DNA of 64,000 nt from positions 30,721,896 to 30,785,895 of the forward strand of contig NC_052144.2 of assembly GCF_016086655.4 (NCBI RefSeq), written 5' to 3'. The DNA is from Lepeophtheirus salmonis. Lineage: Eukaryota > Arthropoda > Copepoda > Siphonostomatoida > Caligidae. The notes under the pieces were generated by a model that was not told where the DNA came from, searched no databases, and saw only the letters and a list, made by a program, of their open reading frames with translations. Shown here in pieces: positions 34,850 to 45,664 of the stretch. Position 1 is the stretch's first letter, and each line of letters begins with the position of its first letter. A program made the translations under genes and the position numbers.

Positions 34850-36060
34850 TAACTTATTGGAGTTCTAACAATCAACATTTAAAGCACAGATAAGGGGAAT
34901 ATAAAAAAAATCGATAATAAAATGGTGATGTAACGCTGTGAGAGATCAATAGTTGAAGAAACGCAATTTATTGACATTGTTGGATACCATTGTGACATGA
35001 AGCTTGCAATGAAATACATAGAAAAACTTTATGTAATAAATATATCCTTTCCAATGGGATACTATAAAAATCAAAATAATATACTTTAGTTTCGATATAC
35101 TATCATTTAAAACTTTCAATATCTTGTTAAAGAACAAAATATGTATACGATCATATTTGTGAAAGAGACAAAGGCCCTTCACACTTTCCTTTCAGCGGTT
35201 TTCATAAGTTGACACTTGTATTATTGCAACTAACTCTAGGTACTATGAATTCAAATGTGATTTTACATTGGATTTGGAGTTTTATTTTGATTTATATAAA
35301 TTAAGGACTTCAATTATGTTTACATAGTTATAGAATATCCATAGATAAAATAATATTTCTTTCTCAATCTTACTATTCCCTCCTTTCCTTTTCACAATAG
35401 AAAGTTGCGAATTGATAACAAATTTTGACGTGGTACATTCATGGGATGGAGAATGGAGACAGGGGGCGGGGAGGGAATTGGCGATCTTCTTTGATAATTT
35501 TAATAGTTCATATGTATTTCACCTCCATTTGCTGAGTAGTGGCAGTGATAAATAAAGATAACTTTTGAATTTACAATTAATTTTCGGAAGATATTATTTT
35601 CCAGAATTTCTTCATAGAAATTGCTCACAAATATATAACCTTTCTGATGGTGGAGAGAGGCCACTTCTATTTCGGATTTTAGAGAATTCAGTCTTCATTT
35701 CAGGATCCTCAAATACAAATAAGTATTCACATATATTTCTAAGAGACAAAATGATTTTAAAGGTTTCACACTTTGTTAACTTTCGAGAGAGTAGCATATA
35801 AATCTTGAAATATGGTATATAACATTTTCTATTTTCTAGATACCTTGTTTTCATGGTTTCCAGTAGCGGGTTCTCAATAGCAGTGTGGAACTCCATCATC
35901 CCCTATTAATTTCTTATAGACATTTTTGTTGATTAATATAAGAAAGTAGGTATGATTATCATTATTCCTTCAACTTACAATTATTGCACACCCTCTCATT
36001 TCTATAAACAATAAATATTAGATACAACTAAAGCTAACAAAATGTGTAACTGCGTACTAT
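34850..36060. other. Intergenic; overlapping unassigned frames
   Basis: Frames at 34946-35182 (-), 35565-35801 (+) and 35612-35899 (-) overlap or lie near each other without motif. I see no gene. Confidence 0.4.
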
Positions 36061-36070
36061 ATTTGTTTGT

Positions 36071-36164
36071 AAGATTTCGCTTTTCCTATGAAGTCATTCA
36101 TTTATTTACACTGAAGAAAGATTTCGCTTTTCCTATGAAGTCATTCATTTATTTACACTGAAGA
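36071..36164 (+). repeat. Perfect 47-bp tandem duplication
   Basis: AAGATTTCGCTTTTCCTATG... is repeated head to tail with a 47-base period and no mismatch seen over at least 45 bases per unit. It lies about 300 bases beyond the truncated end of the Gypsy element. Confidence 0.9.
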
Positions 36165-36379
36165 CGATAATACTTGTTTTATGTTTTTATATATTTAATA
36201 TTGATATTCTAGTCTTTATCAAGTTATATTGAGTTAATTATTCCACTTTTTAATCATAAATTAATTATGTCAGATGATAAGAATAATGTATTGGAGTCTT
36301 GGAATAATAATGATAATGCTTTAGTCCGTCAGTTCTGCAACCTGTACTTCAAGGGAGTAGACAACCTTTTTGATGATGT

Positions 36380-36490
36380 CAAGACTCATATTGAAATAAT
36401 GCCCCGCGTAAACCATTATTCAGATTGTCATCTTAAAGTCTGATTCACTTAAAATGATGGTCAAGTTTAAGAGACTCGTGCTCTCCTATC
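36380..36490 (-). repeat. Repeat shared with about 51625-51720
   Basis: Minus strand AGGAGAGCACGAGTCTCTTA, AACTTGACCA and AAGATGACAATCTGAATAA align with AGGGGAGCATGGGTCTCTTA, AATTTGACCA and GAGATGACAATCTGATTAA at 51625-51720 (+). The Gypsy reverse transcriptase breaks off at this repeat. Confidence 0.45.
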
Positions 36491-37400
36491 CTCTGGGAAT
36501 TGAATCAATTTATCAATTTCTTCTTTTGCGAATTGAAATTTCTGTAGACTTAATGTGATTCCAAATTTATTGCATCTGTTTAGAACTCTTCTTACTCTCT
36601 TAATATGATTCTCAAGATCTTTGTCATCAACGAGGATATCATCGACTACTTTATGAACATTTGGGATGCCTTCTAATGCTATGTCACACCGACTATTATT
36701 CACGTCTCCCGTAAAAATAAATCCCATAGGAGCTCTTTTAAAGTAATACCTTCCGGATGGAATAATAAAAGTTGTTATTTTCTGGCTTTTCTCTTCTAGG
36801 GCATCTGCCAATAACCATGCACTGCATCAAATTTTGTGAAAAACTGGGACTTCGGATTGATTTCAGAAACGGCTTCCTTTGGAGTTTTCATAGGATGAAC
36901 TAATATCTTAACCTGTGAGTTTAACTTGGATAAGTCAACTGTTAATCTCACTTTACCATTCTGTTTAGGTACAATAACTATGGGGTGGCACCACTCTGTT
37001 ATTTCATCTTCTACTTTCACGATCACATCCTTTTTGACCATATCATTTTTCCATGTTCTTTTTTTGTTGTTGTGAGAAATCCGGATGGAGAACGCGAAGA
37101 TAGATACATGCATTCTGAGGGAGGAAAAGTTCTTTTTCTGGGATATTCCCTACAACATAAATAGTCTCCCTATAGCTGCGACTTCCAAGTTTGATGATAA
37201 GTTGTACAACACCAAGAATATGCAATGAAGATCCATTCACTCCAACAATCTTTGGATCAAAAGTACACCCTTTGCGATCAAATTTGATTTTTTTAAATAC
37301 TTTAGACCCAGCAATAGAAACCACTATCACACGTGACTACAACTTCCTCTTCATGATTATAAGCATCCATTATCTCAATTGGTATTTTATTAGTTTTTAA
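36467..37400 (-). pseudogene. Gypsy protease and reverse transcriptase
   Basis: The protease region starts with EEEVVVTCDSG, a DSG active-site triad, followed by a frameshift into IAGSKVFKKIKFDRKGC. RT follows: EITEWCHPIVIVPKQNGKVR, VDLSKLNSQV and FFTKFDAVHGYWQMP. Then come TTFIIPSGRYYFKRAPMGF and KVVDDILVDDKD, where VDD corresponds to the YxDD box. It ends in FQFAKEEID, after which similarity stops. Confidence 0.7.
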
Positions 37401-38440
37401 TTTCTGAACAGAATTTATTAACCTGACGGAGTTCTGCTTCGCTGATTTACACATTCTTGCAAAATGTCCCTTTCTTTTACCTCAGGCATTCACTATTCCT
37501 CGCTGGACAAGGCATCTCATTTCTATGAGGATAATCAAATCCACATTTCCCACAAAGTTTAATCCCACTTTTATCCAACGATCTTCCTCGACTGATACTC
37601 CTTCTTTGGAACCCCTTCCTGTCAGCGGCTTTCCTATTTGCATTTACTCCACCCAAGACTAAGTCGTTCAAGCTGCTCTGATTTTTCTTCGCTGTCTCAA
37701 CCGTTCTACATAGGGTAAGGGTGCCTTTCAAATCAATCAAAGATTCTGTCGTATTTCATCATCGTTTGTTCCACATACCACTAACGATACGAGCTAATCC
37801 TCTGGTTTCATTTCGTAAATTTCAGCTTCTTCTGCTAGAACTTTTAACCCACAATAAAATTCGTCAAATGTTTGTAATGGGCCTTGTTTCCTTCCGAATA
37901 ATTTATAACGTGTTGCTGCAATTTGTCTCTTTTCTTTTAGGTGTGTGCATATGTCTTCCAGGACTTCTTCGAGGGATTTGCTCGTATTTGCTGGAGTATC
38001 CACAATATGTTGGATTTTTGTAATGAATTCTGGTAAAAAACAAGTCCAAAATATAAAAATTTGTTCTTCCCTTGTTTTTTTTTACACATGTGGTTCAAAC
38101 GAACGTAATTATTCCAAGTCTCTAACCACTTAAGGAATTCAGAATATCTAATTTCATCTCCAATTTGATTTTGTGTTAGTATGTGGATTTTAGGAGAATC
38201 GTGTCTGGTGGAATCGCTCGTTTTTCCAGGTGAGTTGCTCTCTAAATATTCATCTATTTCAGCTTCAATATTAATTCATTTCTCTTCTATGTCAATGGAC
38301 TTTTTGACTTCAAGTTCGTATTCCGGAGAAGATTCCTCAAGAAGCACACACAATTCATCTGTTTTCTCCTTAAATTTCTCGGAAGATTATTTAATATTAT
38401 TTCCAACGTCCTCTTAATTTGAAAAGTATTCGGGACAGCT
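37400..38440 (-). pseudogene. Gypsy gag with damaged zinc knuckle
   Basis: An acidic N-terminal stretch (LCVLLEESSPEYELEVKKSI) is followed by EFLKWLETWNNYVRL. A capsid segment (38003-37794) follows, SLEEVLEDICTHLKEKRQIA and GPLQTFDEFYCGLKVLAEEA, then LARIVSGMW. The nucleocapsid shows CGKCGFDYPHRNEMPC and ECLR(stop)KKGHFARMC, where the second cysteine of the CCHC knuckle appears to have become a stop. Confidence 0.65.
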
Positions 38441-39630
38441 TTTCGATGTTCTTCATTTGTGCGTCAACCGATCTTATTTGCGCACCTCTAGATCTTCGAA
38501 GATCGATTAATGGAAATGTTTGATCTATTTTGGTATAGACTATAAACATATATTAAACTTACTAATTTTTTTATAAAGATCTTGTCGAAAAAATAATTTT
38601 TTAGCTTCAAATTGAGCTTGAGCTTCTCGAACAATCTAAGAGCATTAGCTTGGCTCTATGACCAATTTTTGTTGAATTTCATCTAAAGTAAAATTGGAAA
38701 TATTCTTATGTTAGGATTTGCTCCCTCTATGGTAGATTTTGAGATTATTTAAATAACGAGGTAGATTTGGAAAATTGACTAGAAATGATCCTTTCTATAA
38801 TCAAACAAACAAACAACATTCTCTATTTTTTAAGGGGTTTATAGGTTTCAAAATAAAATTATGTTGCTGAATTCAAAAAGTTTTATCAACATTTGTCAAT
38901 GGTTTGGCCAGAAATTTTGAAATTATTTTTTCTAGAGTGCTTATGTTCTTGCATAAGAAAATTAGGACATAAATTGAATTGAATTTTAACAACAAACCTT
39001 ACTTATAAATGATGATTTGTAGAAATGTAATGAGCACAGTATTGGAGATATCTTGGCAATTGCAGGATAAGTATAATTTTCACTAACTTTTTCAATGGCA
39101 TTTATCAAGACTGTGCCCTTATCGATCAAGTGGTTCTAACGGTTCAAGCGGTTTCGGTTCTTGAACCACTAGAACCATAACCAACAAAGTCGAACTCAAA
39201 AACTCATATTCTTCTTTATTTTATACCTCGAATGACCTTTTTACATCCTGGGCAATTCAACGGTCTGATATTTTCATAAAAATTAAACAAATTGAAACAT
39301 CTCTTAATAATAATTATCACCCATTTATAGAATTAGTAGTTCAAGGGAGTAAGTTGTAATGTTCTGTCAGTCCTTGTTTAGGATTGAAGACTGCATACTT
39401 TGTTTCTTCCTTTTTAATCAGTTCTAGTACTGACAGTCAGAAGGACTGACAGTCTTTAGGACCAAGCTTACAGCTGGACTGCATTGGACCGAATAAATAA
39501 GGACAAAACTAGGAACAAGTAGACTAAGCTATAGAAAAGAAATTGGGAATATTAACCCGACTCATGTAAAGCACACATTAGAATATTTCCTCTTGTTCCT
39601 ATTCTTTTCTTGTGTAATCCCAGATAATCA
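38440..39630. other. Intergenic with one inverted repeat
   Basis: AGTGGTTCTAACGGTTCAAG at about 39130 and TTGAACCACTAGAACC near 39160-39180 form an imperfect hairpin rich in GGTT/AACC. Nothing else recognised; the 5' LTR of the Gypsy element would be expected near 38450 but is not identifiable. Confidence 0.4.
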
Positions 39631-39631
39631 A

Positions 39632-39965
39632 TGGCGTCCGTAGGAGTGGAGGCTGGAGGGGCTGTAGACCCCCCTTCCAAATTAAGAAATTTTTACTATT
39701 TGCTAGATAATTTAACTTTTGAAATTTTTCCGCAAAATATTTAATGATTGAAATTTTAATAAAAAAAATTTGAATTTTACATTTAATTTTTTGTGAACTG
39801 TGGATTTTTTGTTTATTTTTACTTTCTTCATGGAATAGCTATGTATACTTTGTGAATAGCTTTGGATTTTGGATTTTTTTTTTTTGAGAAATTTAATTCC
39901 TCATTATTTATCCAAAAAGCTCCCCTCTAAAAAAAATATATATATATCCATAATCTTGTGCACGA
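39632..39965 (+). repeat. GGCGTCCGYAGGA-type A+T-rich element, clearest copy
   Basis: Left end GGCGTCCGTAGGAGTGGAGG leads into GGGGCTGTAGACCCCCC and a T-rich interior with AATAGCT...GTGGATTTT units. The right end is (AT)n then ATAATCTTGTGCACGACCC, a diverged inverse of the left tip. It gives the best view of both termini. Confidence 0.55.
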
Positions 39966-40618
39966 CCCTAATTAAAACTATAGTTTATACTCCTTTTTAT
40001 ATCCCAATTCTCAATTTGTTTAATTTAATGCTTCTAGAAACAGCCTTTCTTAGAGTACAGGGATATTTAAGACACTAGTTTGAGATATTTACAATTTATG
40101 GGCTATTGAACTATAAATTCTTATGATAGTTTTTTTTGATTAAATAAATATATGAGAGTATCTATATACATTTTTCACAACTATTAATACTATAAGCTAT
40201 GACACTCCTTATATCATTTTTAAAATTAATACCCTAAATTAATTAATTATTAATAATAGAAGGGATTCCATGTAATATCCTTCTTGGATTCTACATTCAT
40301 CTTTGTCTAACTACATACATAATATACATAGAATATAAATGTTATATCATAATATGTTTATAAGCTTGGATTATATTTGTATTTTGAATCTAATTACCTT
40401 ACATTTCTAATTATAAATTACAAAAAGGCAGCACATCTCAGATCTCCTAGATGCTGGAGTTGATGTTATGAAGATTACGAACTTTGTTAATTGTTCTAGG
40501 AGCCTGCTTTTTAAGTTGGCCTAGTTGATAAAAAAATGGAGAAGACCTCTCCAAGATTTCAGGTAGTGGAGGGCATAATTTAAAGAGGGATAAGTAGTTT
40601 TTGTTAAGTTTGGAGATT

Positions 40619-40926
40619 CTGGTCCAAAGAGATATGGCCCCCTTCCTCTCCAGATTTGAACCAACTGGACTTGTGAACTCACCGAAATCCTCCGTCGTGG
40701 CTGTATGGGACAACTTGTCGGAGGAGTCTGTATGACCTTCAGGCGACGTGTAAAGGCTTTGATTGATAATGAAGATGGCCGTATTGAATGATTTTTTTTT
40801 TCAAAAACCTCGTCTACACGGTTTGTTAACATTATTTTTTTGCCTATTGCCTATTATTGAAAGTATAAAATTATTTATGTATTTTCAAATCCATCTCTCG
40901 AGTCCACGTTTTGCTACCCTACCCTT
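40619..40926 (+). mobile_element. Mariner 3' fragment
   Basis: WSKEIWPPSSPDLNQLD starts at 40619. After deletions and frame changes, WDNLSEES and (frame shifted) FRRRVKALIDNEDGRIE end at TGA 40789-40791. Downstream, CCACGTTTTGCTACCCTACC at about 40904-40923 resembles CAACGTTTTGCTTCCGAACC beyond the mariner at 44.3-45.1 kb and is probably the 3' inverted repeat. The 5' half is gone. Confidence 0.65.
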
Positions 40927-40929
40927 TAT

Positions 40930-42180
40930 ATCACAATCACTGTTAAAACTCCAATGGAAAATTCTACGGAAAAGAAAATAAAACTTAAAACGGTTCTATT
41001 CAATTATTCATCGTCTTTTGTGCTGCCCATAATAATAATAGGAATTTGAAATCCTGAATTTACTCATATTTACTAGAGTGAAAAACATTGTATTTAACAA
41101 ATATCTAAAGGATACTTCTTTCAAAAAAAAATTATCCTTTTTGATTCCATTTTAATCTTCAAGCACATATATAAAAAAGCGAAAATAGATAAGATATATC
41201 TCTGAAGTAGATCAATACAATATGCAATAATGGGAAAATCTTTCCTCTATATCACTTCATTTTTGTGGATCTTAAACACAGCAAGGAAAGTGTATTTTAT
41301 ATTTTCGAATCTATATGACAGTTATTATCCATAAGCTGGGTTTGCACATCTCTCTAGATGTCTATTTCGGATCATATGACCTTAAATCAAGTCACTTAAT
41401 AGCTTTTAAGTAAAAGAAATTAAATTTAAATTTTTCAATTTTATTATAAGAGAAGGCCTCAGTAAATTTCCTGATTTAATTTATATTTTCCATGCACATG
41501 TAGTTAAAAGCTTTATGGTGAAATTTGTTTTTTTCTTTCATACTTATAAACTTTGATTGTTTTTCTTGAAAAAAGGATTTAACGTAAATACTCAACTACC
41601 GTTAGTTATCAAAAGCTATCACAATACAGTCAACTAAAAATATAAACCTTAATTGATAAATGACACTTTTGAGAAAGTGAGATATGATCAAGGTTTTAGC
41701 TATGATCAGGGATTCTTATTACAACGACAGATCTGCTTAGACTAATATTCTAGAAACATTTTATTTTTAGTTCATAGTATATTGATAGTTTTTGATTCTG
41801 TACTCCACAAGGGACGATGTGATGAAAACTAATCTGAGAAAAACTACCGGACCTCATTAGAGAGTAAAGTTGACTCTTTCCTTTCGAAAAATACTTCAGG
41901 ATCGAAACAATGAAGAGATCCATTCACGATGAGTAGGCTAAGGTTCTAATATTAGATAATATTTTACATTAAAGTCAAAATGGTATCAAAAATGATACCA
42001 TCGACGATCGAAAATTCTACCAGTAATTTATTGAAATACTTATTTCAATATATTAAAGTTCAGTTTCTGTACGTATTTTATTAATCATTTTCTATTAAAA
42101 AAGTACTCATTTTTTCAAATATATATCACAAATGTACAAAAAACAAATAATTTTACTATTTACATATATCTCTCTCTTAC
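40930..42180. other. No gene
   Basis: A+T-rich. A small perfect inverted repeat TGGTATCA-AAAA-TGATACCA lies at 41981-42000. Confidence 0.5.
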
Positions 42181-42184
42181 AGAA

Positions 42185-42360
42185 TATATAGTGGCGCAAA
42201 TGATTATTGGATGCTTTGTCTAATTTGGAAGTATGTCCACTGATAAAGATTTTCTATCAAATTGAGATCCGGAGACTGGCTGGACCACTTCATGACATTA
42301 ATATGCTTTTTCTTGAGCCCCTCCTTTGTTGTAATAGAACAATTGTTTTCTGCAAGGTGT
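42185..42360 (-). pseudogene. Tc1-like transposase, C-terminal part
   Basis: Minus strand reads HINVMKWSSQSPDLNLIENL followed by YQWTYFQIRQ. SPDLNLIEN is the Tc1-type motif with its catalytic glutamate. It is separated from its N-terminal part (43140-43330) by an inserted A+T-rich element. Confidence 0.7.
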
Positions 42361-42364
42361 GGGT

Positions 42365-43140
42365 TGAATGGGCAATACCCCCCTCCCCCCCCAAAAAAAA
42401 AATAAGAAGAATTTCTTATTTTTACTAGAAAATTTTAATATTTGATTGATTTTCCATAAATTTAATATTTGAAATTAATTAATTTTTCAAATTTTTTTCC
42501 AAAAAATTAAACTTTCTATGAATAGTTATGGTTGTTTGCAATTTTTCTCCAAAAAATGTTATATTTAGAATTTATTTTGAAAAAATTTTATATTTGGGAT
42601 TTATTTTTAGAAAATTTTTGTATTTGGAATTTATTTTTTTAAATATTATATTTGAAATATTTTGTGAATAATTGTGAATTTTTGAAATTTTTTTCCAACA
42701 ATTTAATATTTCTAAATTTTTTCCCAACAATTTAATATTTCTAATTTTTTTTCCCAAACAATTCTATTTTTTGTAAACACTAAAGACCTGTAGATTTTTA
42801 ATTTATTTTTCAAAAAAATGTAATATTTAAAATTTAATTTTTTATGATTAGTTGTTGATTTTGATTTTTTTTTTCGGGAAAAAATTCAAAAATAACAGCT
42901 ATACACAAAAAATTAAATATATAATTGTTGTATATTGCCATATATAATACATTTAATTAAACATATTGAATGTACCCGCATTTAAATCCTATTCAAGATG
43001 AGCTTATGTATTAGTATTTTAAGTTACCTTTATTATTATATATATATACAAAAAATATACAGTGGAATATACCATAAGGGAATGTCGTTGCATATCCTTT
43101 TATAACATTAATGAATATCATTATACAAATCCCGCAGATG
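42365..43140. repeat. A+T-rich GGCGTCCGYAGGA-type element inserted in a Tc1 transposase
   Basis: One end is a C-rich run (CCCCCCTCCCCCCCC) then degenerate tandem units of AATTTTTTTCC(A/C)A(A)CAATTTAATATTT type. The other end is CAAATCCCGCAGATGCTCTT, a variant of AATCCTGCGGACGCTTCT. The two halves of a Tc1 transposase lie on either side in the same orientation, which fixes the insertion limits within a few tens of bases. Confidence 0.6.
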
Positions 43141-43330
43141 CTCTTGTTTTAGTATGCTTTATTTCATTATCGTGCTGAAAGATACATTAAATGACCCATT
43201 TGCAGTGCCTTGAGGAAAGAAAATTGTCTCTTGGACCTTTCCATTCGGTGAAGTCGTAATTTCCTCTAGCAAAGAAACACCTTCAAAACATAATCTTTCC
43301 CCTCCCATCCTGGATGGTTAGTATTGTCTT
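43140..43330 (-). pseudogene. Tc1-like transposase, central part
   Basis: Minus strand, across frames: IMFWRCFFARGNYDFTEW, where Tc1 relatives have a GGSIMVWGCFS-type block, and further on CIFQHDNEIKHT, the second catalytic aspartate block (FQxDND.KHT). Frame changes and a stop lie between. The first catalytic aspartate region is not seen. Confidence 0.6.
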
Positions 43331-43334
43331 CTTA

Positions 43335-44230
43335 CACTTAAACTTAACATTTTTATTCTTTGAAAAACTTTTTGTCCCTGAATGTTAAAATAAAAATAAA
43401 ATTATAGAATACTCTTTTCTTTGTCAGTGAGCAAACATACACAATCGGCAAGGGATCAAATTCTCTACTGTATATGTAGGCAGATAATTTAAGATAATTG
43501 ATCCAGACCATAATATAAATATATTGTTTTGTATGTAATTACATATTAGCCCATGCAACAGCATTTTGGCTAATTTTAAGGCTTTAAAGGTCTAACCAAT
43601 ATCCGTTAAAACTTTTAATGGTCATATTCGTGTTCTACGGCTTAAATAACAGTAATTAGTTTGTGTTTCAGCTTATGGACACTCGAAGACTTTCATTTTG
43701 AATTAAATATTTGCAATTTGTTCAATTCTTTTTTTTTTTTTTTTTTCATTGGTATTTTGTTTATGTATATGAAAAATGGATGATCTATATGTTTTTTTTA
43801 TATCTTGTTTAAAACCATAAGGTTATTTTTATCTATTTATATAACCATAAGGGATGCTGGATGTCCTAACGTTTATTTGTATATATGTATATGTTCAAAG
43901 AAAATGAAAAAACTATGGAGCAGTATAAAATGCCTAACAAATAGACATTTTTGGGCATTTTATTATGATATGTATGTATGTATATGAAATAGGCATGGTA
44001 TAATCTAAAATATAATCCTAAGGACGCTTCTGAGTAAGAATCGCAGTACATCCTTGACGGTGCGTGGTTCGGTATAGTATAATTGTAAAATGTTTTGTTT
44101 TTTATAGAATTAATGTAGTTTTACATGTTTTTTTTAATATTTTATTCTTTAATAATTTATTTTCTGCTTTTTTATTTTGAAAAAAAAATATAAACTGGTT
44201 ATATTATAATGTAATTCTTGAATTTATAAT
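43335..44230. other. Intergenic
   Basis: T17-class homopolymer near 43730. AATCCTAAGGACGCTTCTGAG at about 44015 is a stray terminus of the A+T-rich element family. No coding frame. Confidence 0.45.
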
Positions 44231-44299
44231 TTTTTTTGCAAAAAGATGAACTTGTCTACATTTTTTCAGAAATAGAAAAAGAAAGATTAGCATTCACTA

Positions 44300-45155
44300 T
44301 ATCACTAACGGTGATACAGGATTGTGAAGGAGGACTTAGGGGTGTCCTCTTACACAAGGACCCCACGCCACCTGTTGACGGACACTCTCAAGGCAAGGAG
44401 ACTGCAGAGGTGCAAGAATGTTATTGTGTGGATCAAGGGAAATGTTTCCACAGAAAAAAACAATTCTGAGGAGAAAATTTTCACCGTGGACCAGGTCTAC
44501 AACCATCGGAACGACCGTTGGCTTGGCGATCACCAGAAGAAGTCAAGGGGATGGTGTGTAAAAAACATTCGGACCAAATAATGGTCCTGGGGGTCGTGGC
44601 GTCCTACGGCAAGAAGATGCCTTCCTTCTTTTTTAAGGGTGGGAAGAAAATCGGCCAGGAGGGCAACTACAAGGTGCTGAGCCTCACCATACTGCCATAG
44701 GTCAAGGCCACCTTCCCAGAGGATAACTATGTTTGGACCCAAGATGGTGCACCCTCACACACATCGGTCAAATGCCTTGATGTTCTACGTCGACAACATG
44801 GCTGATTTTGATTTTTTTGTCTGAGGACATGTGGCCATCATCTTCGCTGGATTTGAACCCATTGCACTTCGCTGTGTTTGGCACTTTGGAGAAGGAGACT
44901 AACCTGACATCTTACCGGAACATGGACTCCCTGAAGGCCGCCATTGTGAAGGAGTGGAATAACTTATCCGAGAAGTTCATCATCAACTCCTGTTAGGCTT
45001 TCCGCCACCGTGTGGAGACTGTGATTGCTGCTGAGAGCGGCCATATTGAGTGAACATATTCACAAAGGTCGCACCTCAAAAAATTCAAAATTATTCACAT
45101 TTTTTAATTTTCTAAAATCAGTCATTCAGTCAACGTTTTGCTTCCGAACCCGGTA
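44300..45155 (+). mobile_element. Mariner element, 5' truncated, catalytically dead
   Basis: From about 44320, across frames: PRHLLTDTLKARRLQRCKNV, EKIFTVDQVYNHRNDRW (first catalytic aspartate), VMVLGVVASYGKKMPSF-like text, NYVWTQDGAPSHTS (second aspartate), then MWPSSSLDLNPLHFAVFG. The third motif reads LDLNPLH where SPDLNPLD is expected, so the catalytic aspartate is histidine. NMDSLKAAIVKEWNNLSEKF and RHRVETVIAAESGHIE end at TGA 45051-45053. Several frameshifts and stops. A putative 3' repeat, CAACGTTTTGCTTCCGAACC, is at about 45131-45150. The DNA-binding domain is missing. Confidence 0.75.
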
Positions 45156-45664
45156 AATATGTATCAAACAAAAAACAAGCTCTTAGGTTTCTGTATCAAG
45201 TTGTCTGAATTAACCAGTTGATGCCAAAGTAGATACATTACTATGTCTTATTTATGCATCTAATGTGGTGATTCTATACATACATAAATTATGTATTCAA
45301 ATTACTCGTCTGGCAAGAATTAATTTCGGTATATCGAATGTGTTTATGACCTTTTTGTACCTCAAAAGCCTTCTAGATTACGGGTAAAGGAATTTTCATT
45401 GTTCGAAATTAAAATTTATAAAAGAAATCAAATAACTTAATACAAAAGAGTCTCATCTGTGTAACAGAATTTACGTTTGAGAGAATTCCGTAGTTTGGAT
45501 TATTTACTGTATATAAAATACAGTTGGTAATTGCAATTTTAAATTATAATTAAAAAAATATAAAATACGAACACACTTCCTTATGGTATGGCATCATACT
45601 GATCACACTGATTGAATGTTTATTGTTATATATGACGTCAAACGTTATATTAACATAATTTATA

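Larger units (their letters stand above)
36467..38440 (-). mobile_element. Gypsy-type LTR retrotransposon, truncated and decayed
   Basis: Minus-strand order gag, protease, reverse transcriptase. RNase H and integrase are missing because the RT breaks off near 36470 at another repeat. No LTR recognised on either side. Stops and frameshifts occur in every domain. It differs from the Gypsy family at 47-54 kb. Confidence 0.75.

Noticed and set aside
38181..38417. 78-codon serine-rich plus-strand frame
   Set aside because: Antisense to the acidic N-terminal part of the Gypsy gag.
41981..42000. Perfect TGGTATCA/TGATACCA inverted repeat
   Set aside because: Arms of 8 bases with a 4-base loop are expected by chance several times in 64 kb.
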